A stretch of 64,000 nt of DNA, taken from NCBI GenBank assembly GCA_023614405.1, contig JAJUPC010000035.1, positions 1,364,001-1,428,000 on the forward strand, read 5' to 3'. Position numbers and translations under genes: made by a program. Below are positions 47,791 through 58,055 of the stretch, in pieces (within the stretch, counting starts at the first letter, position 1; each line of letters begins with the position of its first letter). The notes under the pieces were generated by a model. It had not been told where the DNA came from, made no database searches, and was given only the letters and a program-made list of their open reading frames with translations. Source of the DNA: Avena insularis. Taxonomy: Eukaryota; Streptophyta; Magnoliopsida; Poales; Poaceae.

Positions 47791-48600
47791 CTACTCCTCT
47801 GCATCAACCTCCTCATCAACAAGTGTAAGACCTGCATTCTCCATAACGGTCTTGTATTCCTCAACATTGGTAGTCAAGGCCTCTATCTTGGCTTTTAGAG
47901 CCCTCTTCTGTGAACGAAGTCTCTCAATCACACCCTGCTGATGCTCGATCTCGAAGTCCTTAGCCTCTAGTTCTGCATTCATCTCTCGAATCCTCTTGTT
48001 CCTATCTTGGACTCTTTTCTCTTGGCTCTTGAACTTCCTGTCCTGGCTCTCAAACTTAGCCTCCATTTCCTTGACTATCTCGTCTTGCTCCGCGAAGAGC
48101 TTGTCCTTCTCACGAAGCTGCAGCTGGAGCTCGTCATTGCTAAGCATGACGTTGGTCCTATCAGTATCTAGGTGCCTAATAAGAACCTCTAAGTCCTGAA
48201 GGTATAGACGAATCGGCTCTGCCATCTCTTTAGCAACATCCTCGAACTCAATAGCCTCACCCTCCTCGTCACGTCTGCCGAAGGCGTGAAAGTGAGTACC
48301 TCTAAGCTCCCTGGAGTGCCTCCCTAACAGACGCCCAAGTAAGTCCTGCATGACTACCTCTAAGCCTCTCTCTTTGTCGTCATGCATTAGCTTGAAAGTG
48401 ATGGCCTCCGTGGCTGGCTCAGTCTGGCGTCCTGGTTGGGTAACTTTGAAGCCCCAAAGGTCCTTCCTCTCAAACTTGGTGAGGGGAAGCATCATGATGC
48501 TAGGAAGCGGGAGATTGAGCACACTAGTGAGCTCAATAAGACGAGTGCCAAAACGAGTTCCCTTGAACTCTTCAGTCGTGCTGATAGTAACATTAGGCAT
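47791..48600 (-). CDS. Additional coiled-coil ORF upstream of gag in the Gypsy element (269 aa, unknown function)
   Basis: An intact ATG-to-stop frame of 269 codons lies between the 5' LTR and gag, in the same orientation, with its stop 225 nt before the gag ATG. The N-terminal half (residues 1-145) includes GTRFGTRLIELTSVLNLPLP and HFHAFGRRDEEGEAIEFEDV. Residues about 150-255 are rich in Glu, Lys, Gln and Arg with heptad-like spacing (NDELQLQLREKDKLFAEQDE, IREMNAELEAKDFEIEHQQG), predicting a long coiled coil. The C-terminus is acidic. It is not gag, pol or an envelope I recognise. A TATAAAATAG run before the ATG could also be a splice acceptor. It is open while gag-pol has eight stops, which may be chance or selection; function unknown. 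Confidence 0.6.
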   Translation of the reverse strand: MPNVTISTTEEFKGTRFGTRLIELTSVLNLPLPSIMMLPLTKFERKDLWGFKVTQPGRQTEPATEAITFKLMHDDKERGLEVVMQDLLGRLLGRHSRELRGTHFHAFGRRDEEGEAIEFEDVAKEMAEPIRLYLQDLEVLIRHLDTDRTNVMLSNDELQLQLREKDKLFAEQDEIVKEMEAKFESQDRKFKSQEKRVQDRNKRIREMNAELEAKDFEIEHQQGVIERLRSQKRALKAKIEALTTNVEEYKTVMENAGLTLVDEEVDAEE

Positions 48601-48790
48601 CTATTTTATAAGATAGAGAAAAGTTAGAATCAACTTCAATAGAGACAAATCACAAGGCAAAGCATCACATGCATATCTTTGGCAACCAAACACACAAGTC
48701 ATGGCATACATAAATCCATTACAATCATCCAAGGTTCAACATAACTTAGACAATTTTTTTGGAAATAAAACGATAAGTGTGGTGGTCCAA

Positions 48791-49308
48791 CTAACGAAGT
48801 ACACTACAACTCTCACTCACTAGACAAATGTCTATCAAAGCATCCTTAGTAGCCATCTGTCTATCTTGTTCATAAGATTCCCAAATCAAGTCTATGATGT
48901 CTTCCCTTAGTTGTTGGTTGGTAGTCTCCAACTCTTGGGTATGCTTCTTTTCTTCCCTAAGGTCATTTTGGGTGTTAAGCATTCTGCACTTGAGTCTATC
49001 ACCAAGCTCTTTGATGGCCTTCCAAGCTGCATCCCTTGCAGAGTCAAAGAATGTGGTGTGCATCACTGAGTTGGTGACCATGCAGAATCCTGATTATTTG
49101 TGGTTGTCTTCCTTGTTTTTTACAAGTGAAGTTGCACCCACCAGTACTCCTCTCCTTCATCCATCAAAGGGAAACCTTTGTACACAGCTGCACCATGTAT
49201 CCCCATGGTAACCATAAGGTTCTTGGGGGCTTTTGGAAATTCTGTCTCACACTCCAAAGTCATGGTCATGAGTGGTCCCTTCCTTACGGCTTCGTTGATG
49301 GAGTTCAT
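48791..49308 (-). CDS. Small leader-region ORFs of the Gypsy element (62 and 96 codons)
   Basis: Two minus-strand frames, 49308-49120 (62 aa, starting MNSINEAVRKGPLM, containing MGIHGAAVYKGFPL) and 49081-48791 (96 aa, containing RMLNTQNDLREEKKHTQELE, coiled-coil-like), follow the primer-binding site. They are in different frames, separated by about 40 nt. They could be exons of one protein with the downstream coiled-coil ORF, or one decayed ORF, but I found no junction that joins them cleanly. Their amino-acid composition looks protein-like rather than random. Function unknown. Confidence 0.4.
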
Positions 49309-49436
49309 CTACAAATAGAGATGAGAAAGAAAGATTAGAAAAGTTTACGAGAAGAAGAAAAAGACAAGTGTGGAAATTTTTGAAATTTTTTCCTTAGTGG
49401 TTTCTAATCCAATCCCACGGTCATAATCCTACAGGA

Positions 49437-49458
49437 AACACAGTGCTCTAATACCATC
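49437..49458 (-). other. Primer-binding site of the Gypsy element
   Basis: The minus strand after the 5' LTR reads GATGGTATTAGAGCACTG, one mismatch from the TGGTATCAGAGC complement of initiator tRNA-Met. Confidence 0.75.
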
Positions 49459-52400
49459 TGTAAGATCCCACCTTTATAAAGGTAAAGATCCCTGTGATTG
49501 CAATGCTAGTCCCTGGATCAATGCTAGCATCCACAGTTTAAGATGAAGTACATAGAAACAAAGTTCATTATTACAAGTCATTCAAGAGACAACATAGTCT
49601 TTTACAACTCTATAGCCATAGGCTAGTACAAGAGTTTAACTTAACAATATAAAATAGAATTCTTCATCTTCATGTGCCACAGGCAAGCATGTTGAGTGTA
49701 GACTCATAACCCCTAATCATCATCAGAGTAACCTGCAACATCACAAGTTACAGCCACAGTGGGTCAATACATTGGAATAGTATTGGCAAGTGATACCTTA
49801 GTAGGATATTAACATCTAGTTACTACATGATTTTGGCTAAGTGTAGCTTAGGCTTGCTTTGCTCAAAATAGGTTTTACCTATCAGTTGAAAACACTAAGT
49901 TTTTCTTTGACAAAACTTTCCCAAGGAACCACCAATAGAAATTGGTGAACCTTCACCCTTGTTCAACCACAAGTTTTAACTTAGAAAATTGGGATGAGGA
50001 GATTCTTGATAGCTTCCATGTCTTGATGCTCAAATTGTCCAATACCAGGGACATGGCTAAGTACTTAGATTCTTCCATCTGCAGAGGTTGTGCACTTTCC
50101 CCACAAGACTTGATTTTCACCAAGACAGGACATTTCAAAAGCCTTCCCTTAGACCAAATGGACGCGTTCCAACCTATCATCCCACTACCACCAACTGTAC
50201 AAATGGCTAAGTTATTGCAACCTATGTGATCCAGGCAGAGCCCATAATGCCATGTGGCTGCACTAGAAGCTTCTTAACATTTGGCATCAAATCCCTTTGT
50301 TCCTGGGTGGATTTCCACAAGTGAGATACACAAGGTAAACCGTAGAAATGGGCCTTGTGTAACCACTCAACACAAACCATTCTTTCCAATCCACCCAGGT
50401 GTTTCATTCATTTAGTTGTTTTATTAAGCAAAACATAAATCAAAGACTTAGAAATATTTCTCATAACATGAATATATAATCCACCCTTGGTTGCTACTAG
50501 CTAGGCTAAGCATGGCAATAACAAGTATCTTAACTTAGAGGAAATTCTAACATTACTACAACTACTAGGATTTTACAAGCATAGCATATAGATACTTAGC
50601 AAAATAATCATGCAAGTCCTATACAAAATATTTCTAATGCATAGGTAAAAATATAGGGATAAAAACATGAAGCCCCACTTGCCTTGGTAGTTTGGGGAGT
50701 AGTAACAATCTTCACAACCACAATCACTATTAGCACCAAAATCTACACATAAAATAATGGCACCAAATTCACATATCAAAAATATACAAGCAAAAGTAAT
50801 GAATGCATGCAAATGCCATGTGATGATTTTATACACCAAACAAGAAAAGTATACAGTACTGACTCATAAACATGACCAAGACACACTACACAAACTTTAT
50901 TTAGTCTCTAAATCATTTTTCAAATAATTTCTATACTCAAAATAAGCCTACAAATGTCTCTATAAAAATAATAAATTTTACAGAAGCAAAACATTAAACA
51001 CATTGCATAAATGGATATAATTCTTTCTCCTGATTCCAATGATATAAAATTTGCAAAATTTGAACGTGTGGATCAAAATTTATGAATTTTGCAAGTTTGA
51101 ATGTTTAATAGATCTAAATTCTATTTTTAAATCTAACACAGGACACGCGGCAGAGTCTGATTGGACGATACCGCTTCGCACTGGATCACGCTCACGCACC
51201 GTTAGATCTAACTTAAAATCTGCAGCTCTGATCTGCCCGTACCTCTTCGGCCTGGCTTCTAATCTAAACCACTGGATCTAGATCTAGTGGATCAAAACTC
51301 TCTGACCCAAAACCGGCAGCGCAGCTGGTTGCTGGCGGCGGCATTGCTGCCGACGATGTTCCGGTGGTTCTAGGAAGCAAGGGAGGAAACGGAGGGGCTT
51401 ACCGAGCTCGTGAGGTCGTCGCGGTGCTCGAGGTGGTCAAGGGAGGGACAGGGGCGCACGGACTCGACCGCTATTACTCGCCAGAGAACCTACAGCCGTC
51501 GATTACGGTCGCTCGTCGTCGTTGGCGAATATATAGGTCACGCCTAGCAAGAAGGATGGTGTCATTAGACGCGCACAAGTCTGGCGAACACGTGAGCATC
51601 AAAAAGAGGGAATGGGGCGGTCGGGTACGGGGCGAACTCATCGGAGTGCACGCGGTCGTTGGTGGCGTTCTGGTGTTGATGCTGGCGAGGCTCTGGATGG
51701 CCCTAGCATGCACCATTGGGGTTAAACTATGCGCAAGGTTGTGGAGATCATTCTGGCAAGATAAAAAGGCAAGGGGCAAAGTGTGCTCACCGGAATTCAC
51801 CGCCGGAGTTCGTATGTGCAGCGGCAGAGTGAGCTCAAATACGCGCAGCCTAGGGCGACTGGGTGTGGGTGTTTGGGGGGAAAGGACCACGGCAAGGTGG
51901 TGATTATATATCCAGAGTAGGGGCGAAGATTACGCGCTGCATCAATGCAATTGATCGAGGCAGTGAAGAGGAAGAAACGACCGGCGACGACGTGTTCTCG
52001 CGCGGGATTTTGGGGAAGATGACGATGACGTGGAGAGGGCCCATCGATAAGTGGATGTGGGGTAGGTTCTGCGCGGGTGGGGGAAGAAGCAGAGGGAAAT
52101 TATGGCCCGGATGGGCTTAATGGCCTGGTTTCTGTGCTGGGCCAAATTGGCAGCGCCGGCCTTTTCTGCTTTCTTTAATCTTTTCTATTTCTATTTTGAT
52201 TTTTAGGGTACATTTTCAAATGAGTTTCAAATAAGTTTGAATTCAAACCACTTCTGAAAATTTTTAAAGTGAAAATTGTACACATTTAGTTGCAGAACAA
52301 TGTTGTACACTTTAAAATAATTTGGCACTTTGGAATTTTAAAATAAACAATGTTTTTACCCATTGCTTAATAAAGACAAAGAAATGGTTTAAATTTGTTT

Positions 52401-52642
52401 CTTTGTTTTGAAATATTTGTCCAAGCTTTGGAATACAACCAACAACCATAGGACCAAATACATTTGGTTTAAAACAAGCAATCCCATATTAAAGGGTAGC
52501 TTTGGGTCAAAGTTAGCTCACATAAAATAACAGACACTCAAAATGCTTCTGGTTTTGAAATGACCATGAAAATGATCCTAAAATGATTATGAATGCATGG
52601 ATGATATGCAAACTTTGAAAACATGATTTTAGGGATGTTACA
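49459..52642 (-). repeat. 5' LTR of the Gypsy element
   Basis: 3184 bp, colinear with 39919-43095 and very similar over its whole length, with small indels (for example near 50287 and 52525). It carries the minus-strand TATA at 51902-51911 and a GC-rich transcribed leader. The 179-codon plus-strand ORF at 51364-51903 is antisense to that leader and not a gene. Confidence 0.93.
51902..51911 (-). promoter_or_regulatory. TATA box in the Gypsy 5' LTR
   Basis: The minus strand reads CTCTGGATATATAATCAC, conserved with the 3' LTR copy. It would drive the element's genomic RNA leftward. Confidence 0.6.
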
Positions 52643-52647
52643 AAAAT

Positions 52648-52675
52648 TATTGTTTCCTATGCTACAAACCCAACA
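52648..52675 (+). repeat. 5' LTR of the outer Copia element, last 28 bp
   Basis: TATTGTTTCCTATGCTACAA... ending CCCAACA continues the LTR interrupted at 39918 and is followed by a primer-binding site. It shows that the Gypsy element sits inside this LTR. Confidence 0.8.
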
Positions 52676-52676
52676 G

Positions 52677-52689
52677 TGGTATCAGAGCC
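52677..52689 (+). other. Primer-binding site of the outer Copia element
   Basis: TGGTATCAGAGCC follows the LTR end CCCAACA after one base; initiator tRNA-Met type. Confidence 0.88.
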
Positions 52690-53309
52690 GAATCTATACG
52701 TAGATACTTGTATGGGTAGAACACATATGATCATGTTATTGGATCCTTTTGTGTACTTTTTATATTAGTGACATATTGGGATGAAGCGGCACGAACTAAC
52801 TTTACATGTACTCGTACATGATACATGTTCCACACTTGACATGCAAGTAGTTTTGCATAAGTGGCTAGAGGGTGTCTATCTCTCCCACTATAGTTAATAT
52901 ATGATTTACAATGGGTTGCTAATAATTTGGTTATTATCATATGGTACCATGTTTTTAGGTAAGAACGGTTCTATCTCTGAAATCCCTAAAACACGTAAAT
53001 ATTTAAAATATAAAATAGAGGCGTCTAGTTTTATTTTTGATGGGCAAGTGTCATGATATGATAATGTTATAATTTAAGTATGGTTGGCTTGGAAATTATA
53101 ACATATCGAAGTGTAAACACCATAGACCTTATTGTTACACAAATGGAATGATGGAGATCATACCGTGATGCAAAAGATAGTGATCAAGTGCAAGAACCAT
53201 ATCATATCACTTTTTGCATATGATGTTTGTTTGCATCTTATTTTTATTGTATGACGCTTTAGTAGCATTATAAGATGATCCCTCATTTAAATATCAAGAT
53301 AAAATGTTT

Positions 53310-53480
53310 TCTTTCTTTAGTATGCACCGTTGATAAGGTCACTGGTTAGGGTGGGCTGATGCACCCCGCCCACCCAGGTTCAAGTCTCTGTACTTGCATC
53401 TTGGGTCGTACGCATATTTCTACTATATCAAAAAGCGCTTTGGGTTTATCCCCTTAAAACCATTCAGCCAGAAAGTTCAT
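53310..53480 (+). mobile_element. tRNA-derived SINE (Au-SINE-like)
   Basis: An A-box-like TGGTTAGGGTGG (53343-53354) and a B box GGTTCAAGTCT (53377-53387) are spaced as in an RNA polymerase III internal promoter. A body of about 100 bp unlike the surrounding sequence follows. It lacks a foldable acceptor stem, so it is a SINE head rather than a tRNA gene. The borders are approximate; a target-site duplication could not be picked out. It resembles the Au SINE family of Triticeae as I remember it. Confidence 0.6.
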
Positions 53481-54642
53481 TGTTTCGAGAAACCACGTGA
53501 TGATCGGATGTGATAGACTCAATGTTCGCATACAATGGCTCTATGATAGTTTTACACACGTGGATACTAAAGTTCTTACTTGGCGAGCCTACCATGTACA
53601 TACATGGCCTCAGAGCACAAACCGAAAGATAAAGCATGAGTCATATAGTTGATATGATTACCATATCGATGCTCACCTTTGCAGCTGCACCAATTCATGT
53701 GACGATCGGTCTTGGTGTAGGGAATTTGGTTTATGTAATCACCAAAACGACTCGAGGGATGTTTGTTTCGAGTGAGAGTTCAAGTAGTAATATGATTAAA
53801 GTTGAACTCAATTTATCAGAAATTAAATCAAAGTGAATTTGCATAGTTTGTTATAGTCACTAGCATCCGTTTACTACCTTATGTTTATTTATAATTGAGA
53901 TAATAGAACTATAGAATTTTGGATATTTACTTTACGAACTGGTATCGTATTATTTTGAGTGTCAATCTAAAGTTTAAAAGTCCTATTGCAAACTTTCAGC
54001 AAATTCCATTTACTCCATGAAGTTTAATAAGTAGTATTAAATCAAGAGTAACAATTCCAATGTTAGTAAAGTATCATGCTTGCCTGCATGATCCTTGATA
54101 TTCAAAAGTTGTTTTTAGTATCAAGGTTATGTAGGAGCTGAAATAATTGTTTTAGAAACCGTCATGTGTGGAAGATATTGTGATATCTAAAACAAATTTT
54201 GGTTCCAATGTGATAGAGTATAATACATGTTCTCATACTATATGAGAATTTGCGAAGGTTGGAGACACTAGGCGTCCCAATCTCCCAAAAAGGTTTTGGA
54301 AACTAACATTATACTCGCAATTCTCCTTTATAGGCTATAGTAGCTTGATCATGAAAGTTGTCATGATAGTATGAATAAAATGTGTAGGTAAAATGTTTAT
54401 TACACTAAAAGATTACTAAGAATGGATTCTGAAAGAACGCTAAGCATTTGATGATGGTGATCCACTTCAAACTACAAGTCCAAGGATATTAGTATTTGAC
54501 TAAAATGCTTTGGACTATGTGTCATGTGTATGGCACCACTATTGATGTTGATAGATTCTTTTAAAAGAAAAGGAAATGCTGAAAGAGAATCTGGAAAATA
54601 TTGGGCAGAAAAGAAAAAGACTGGAAATGTCCATCTTAGGTA

Positions 54643-55069
54643 CTCCCTCCGTTCTTGTATACAAGGCCACAAAGTCATATTCTAGGTACCAACACAAAAC
54701 TTTAAACTGATTAATGCATTGACAAAAAACGTCACAAACTCTGATGCGAGCTCCTCGATTCCATCTGATGATAAATGCGCATGCATGCAAAAAAAAATCA
54801 GCCCCGCGCGCAGCTCTTTCTCTCTCAGTGCATGCATGCAAAAAAATTCAGCCCCGCGCGCAGCTCTCTCTCTGGGCATGCATGCAAAAAAATTAGCCCC
54901 GCATGCATGCATGGCTTGGCAGCCTAATTAAATGCAAATCTTTTCCACTTCTCAGGTTGTGCGGTGTACGAGGGAAATGACATCAATTTTACCTCGGTTA
55001 AAGATAGTGGTCCTGTATATATGAAAAAAGTCTTTTTGATAGTGGCCTTGTATACAAGAACGGAGGGAG
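54643..55069. mobile_element. Stowaway-type MITE (427 bp) with internal ATGCATGC repeats
   Basis: It is flanked by TA and has 28-bp perfect terminal inverted repeats starting CTCCCTCCGTTCTTGTATAC. Its centre carries three direct units of about 46-51 bp (starting 54780, 54831 and 54877), each with CATGCATGCAAAAAA followed by CAGCCCCGCGCGCAGCTC or a variant. ORFs across the repeats are artefacts. At 427 bp it is longer than the other two Stowaway copies here. Confidence 0.9.
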
Positions 55070-55650
55070 TATATAGATGATATACATATTATCGGTGTAT
55101 TCTTTGCTTGTTAAACAATATAGTTCTTGGGTATTGGATACCGAATTGGTTGGTGTGAAGTGTCATACAGGACAACACAATTCATGAATTGCAATGGACA
55201 AAGTAACTAGCAAAAGAATATAGGATGTTGTTCATCGGAAACAAATAAAGTGTTGTTGTGTTTTTCGTTGGTATCATACCTAGCCTTTAAGAGTTGTTTT
55301 TAATAATTAATATTTTGTTTCGAATTACTGTATTCCATAGAAGATGTATGAACTCTTACAAGTATAATTTGAGAAATCATGTCCATAAACAGTAATGCTA
55401 AAATGTCGCAAGACAAATGATTAAAAGATCACTTATGAGTGGCATCGCCATTTTGAGTTATATTGGAAAGAAAACATGAAGAAACTCCATGTTGATGGAT
55501 TTTTGGAGTGTTTGATTTTTATCAAATGATGCTTGTGAGACTTTCCTGAAGATAATTAAAACTCAGTTCACATGCCAAAGAATAACGAACGACTAACTTA
55601 TTGGACATTGTACATGTTGATGTATGTAGTCCATTATGTGTGGTCATGAG

Positions 55651-57185
55651 TGATACGTTGCAAACGTATCTATAATTTTTGATGCTCCATGCTTGTTTTG
55701 CACCATTTGCTTTATATTTTGTCTACACTTTGTGGCATTTTTATGCATTTTCTGGAATTAACCTATTAACAAGATGCCATAGTGCCAGTTCCTATTTTCT
55801 GTTGTTTTTCTATTCCAGGTTTTTACCAAAAGAAATATTCTCGGAATTGGAGGAAACAAAAGCCAAAGTTCCTATTTTTTCTGACACGACACGAAGTATG
55901 AAGGAGAGACGAAGAGGTGCCACGAGGCAGCCACACCTGGTGGCCACGCGGGCCCCCTTGGCCATGCAGCTATAGGGTGTGGGCCCCTCGGGCATCCACC
56001 TACATTGCCCCTTCGTCTATATAAACCCCTCGAGGCCGAAACCCTAGGTACCCGATCAGAAATCCACGAAAAAGTCTGTAGACGCCGCCACCGTTATCCC
56101 TAGATCGGGGAGGGATCTAAAGCTCTTCTCGGCACCCTGCCAGAGAGGGGAGATCATCCCAAAGGCCTTCTTCATCACCATGCCAGCTTCCGGAGCGATG
56201 TGTGAGTAGTTCATCCTTGGACTATGGGTCCATAACAGTAGCTAGATGGTTGTTTCTCCTATTTGTGCCACCATGTTTAGATCTTGTGAGCTACCTATCA
56301 TGATCAAGATCATCTTATTGTAGTTCTACATGTTGTGTTTGCGGGGATCCGGTGGATATTGAGTACTATGTCATATTAATTATTGTTCTATCATGTCTAT
56401 GTTATTTGTGATCTTGCATGCTCTCCGTTGCTAGTAGTTACTCTGGCCAAGTATTTCCTTGTGACTCCAAGAGGGAGTATTTATGCTCGATAGTAGGTTC
56501 ATGCCTCTAGTAATCTGGGAGAGTGACAAAAACTTCTAAGATTGTAGATGTGTTGTTGCTACTAGGGAGAAAACAATAATCCTTTGCCCAAGGGCAATTG
56601 TATTGTTTACTTTACACACTTTGCTTAATGCAATTATCTGTTGCTTGCAACTTAATACCCGATATCCCGGAGGTGGATTATTAGTCATAGATATAGTTGG
56701 ATGATGGTCTATTTATCATGTTGTAATGCCCAAATGAATCTCATAGTGATCATCATGTCATGTACATGCATTGTTATGCATTATCTATTTCTCAATTTCC
56801 CCGCTGTATTTTGTTCACCCAGCATGTTGTTTATCTTATGGAGAAAACACCTCTAGTGAACTGTGGACCTAGGTCAATTCCTTCCCACTGATATTCCATC
56901 TACTTTATGCAATTACCACAAGCAATTACTATCTTCCACACTATACGTTTAATCCTTTGCTTTCAGCAAAACTAGTGAGCTTGACAACCTCATTGATAAG
57001 TTGGGGCAGAGTATTTTGGTTGTGTTATGTGCAGGTTCCACGTTGCTAGCAACACCTTCGGAAGTGACTTCTATCTCCTACTAGTTCGATAACCTTGGTT
57101 CTATAATTGAGGGAAACTTGCCGCTATGCTCATCATACCTTCCTCTTGGGGTTCCCAGCAGGCTCTACATCAACGGAGCACATCA
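55651..57185 (+). repeat. 5' LTR of the Athila-like element
   Basis: It begins TGATACGTTGCAAACG and ends GAGCACATCA shortly before the primer-binding site. It matches 60979-61893 over its first ~910 bp, with substitutions and small indels indicating an old insertion. The 98-codon ORF at 55679-55975 lies in it and is not considered a gene. Confidence 0.85.
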
Positions 57186-57195
57186 AATGTTTTTC

Positions 57196-57273
57196 TGGCG
57201 CCGTTGTCGGGGAGTATAGGGCATTGAATCTTCCTCCTCCCCGTTAAGCCTTTTTCTGGCGCCGTTGCCGGGG
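57196..57273 (+). other. Tandemly duplicated tRNA-Asp-type primer-binding site
   Basis: TGGCGCCGTTGTCGGGG (57196-57212) and TGGCGCCGTTGCCGGGG (57257-57273), each preceded by TTTTTC or TTTTC, lie 61 bp apart. Only one is needed for priming. The second matches the tRNA-Asp complement used by Athila-type elements; the first differs at one base. Confidence 0.8.
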
Positions 57274-57515
57274 AAGAAGAAGATTTCTGCAAGGGGAGTC
57301 TGTCACTACCAATCTCTTTACTTTGTTTTTGTTTTCCTTAGTTTTTTTGCTTTGTTTGGTTTGCTTCTTTTTATCAAAAACACAAAAACATTAGTTCCTT
57401 CTTTAGTTGTTATTTTGTTACTTTGTTCTTAGCTCATAATCTTGATCCCTAAGTTCACCCTGAAAGACCTATCAATAGGTAGTGGTTCTATAATTGGGAA
57501 AGATAATATTGAAGA

Positions 57516-58055
57516 ATTCTTAATCATGTTAGTAAGCATAAAGATATTAAGGATAGATGCTTAGCAGAACATGCTCCAAATTATAAAACCAATGTGGCTT
57601 ATTTAGTTCACATGTTGGAGTCTAGGTTTTTTAACCTTAACCCCATGATGCAGCTAATGTTTCTTAAACTCCATGATATTGAGGACATTGAAAATAGAGA
57701 TTTTATCCTGGAGACTTTGCTTAAAGAATTTAATGATGTTGCTATAGAAGCTAGAAAGGTCTTTGATCATTTTAATATGCTAGGATCATGTGTAGATGTT
57801 ATTGGTACACTAGAAAAGTTGGAAAAAACCAAACCCAAAAATGGGGAAGACATTAAAATACCAATACCTTTTAAACTTGTAGGAGTGCATGATGCCTTGG
57901 AAAAGAATTTTGATTGGATTGTTCCTGAAAACCCATTTGATGAAAGTAGTGAACCCAAGAGTATTGAGAGAGGATCCTCTAGAAATTATTTGGATAAGAT
58001 ACCTTTCCTTGTTAAATATATTTCTGGTATTGATCTTAATGCTTCTTCATTCTAA
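57516..58055 (+). CDS. Unknown ORF of the Athila-like element (about 153-180 codons)
   Basis: The frame is open from just after a TGA near 57510 to the stop at 58055. The first in-frame ATG of the conserved-looking part is at 57612 (MLESRFFNLNPMMQ), but similar composition begins upstream (KDRCLAEHAPNYKTN). The product is hydrophilic and mildly acidic, with a helical stretch (DFILETLLKEFNDVAIEARK) and a C-terminal SERGSSRNYLDKIP-like region. It has no zinc knuckle, protease or polymerase motif and I do not recognise it. It may be the remains of gag or an element-specific protein. The start codon is uncertain. Confidence 0.45.
   Translation: MLNHVSKHKDIKDRCLAEHAPNYKTNVAYLVHMLESRFFNLNPMMQLMFLKLHDIEDIENRDFILETLLKEFNDVAIEARKVFDHFNMLGSCVDVIGTLEKLEKTKPKNGEDIKIPIPFKLVGVHDALEKNFDWIVPENPFDESSEPKSIERGSSRNYLDKIPFLVKYISGIDLNASSF

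Larger units (their letters stand above)
39919..52642 (-). mobile_element. Gypsy (chromovirus-type) LTR retrotransposon, 12.7 kb, full length but inactive
   Basis: It lies between LTRs at 39919-43095 (its 3' LTR) and 49459-52642 (its 5' LTR), reading leftward. Order in its own direction: 5' LTR, tRNA-Met-type primer-binding site, two small ORFs, a 269-aa coiled-coil ORF, gag-protease-RT-RNase H-integrase-chromodomain-like polyprotein, polypurine tract, 3' LTR. The flanking pentamers are AAAAC and AAAAT, a target-site duplication with one mismatch. It interrupts the outer Copia LTR. The two LTRs differ at about 7 of the first 190 bases compared by eye, suggesting an insertion of the order of a million or more years ago; this is a rough estimate from a small sample. 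Confidence 0.93.
52690..55650 (+). pseudogene. Outer Copia element, decayed 5' internal region to start of integrase
   Basis: 52690-55400 is AT-rich with no long frame. The stretch 53490-53760 looks like a conserved non-coding leader rather than protein. Recognisable pol starts at about 55430 with a decayed pre-integrase zone: MKKLHVDGFLE (55478-55510), then NNERLTYWTLYMLMYVVHYVW (55575-55640) in the position of the usual ...LLELIHTDVCGPM phrase, with stops in between. The element is interrupted at 55651 by an Athila-like insertion. A SINE and a Stowaway MITE lie within this part. Confidence 0.65.

Noticed and set aside
51364..51903. 179-codon ORF, with a counterpart at 41889-42299
   Set aside because: It lies antisense to the transcribed leader of both Gypsy LTRs; the two copies differ in length and reading and have no domain.
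53343..53390. tRNA gene suggested by A and B boxes
   Set aside because: No acceptor stem or anticodon arm could be folded; better explained as a SINE head.
54682..54931. ORFs with repeated Cys-Met-His/Ala motifs on both strands
   Set aside because: Produced by the ATGCATGC repeats inside a Stowaway MITE.
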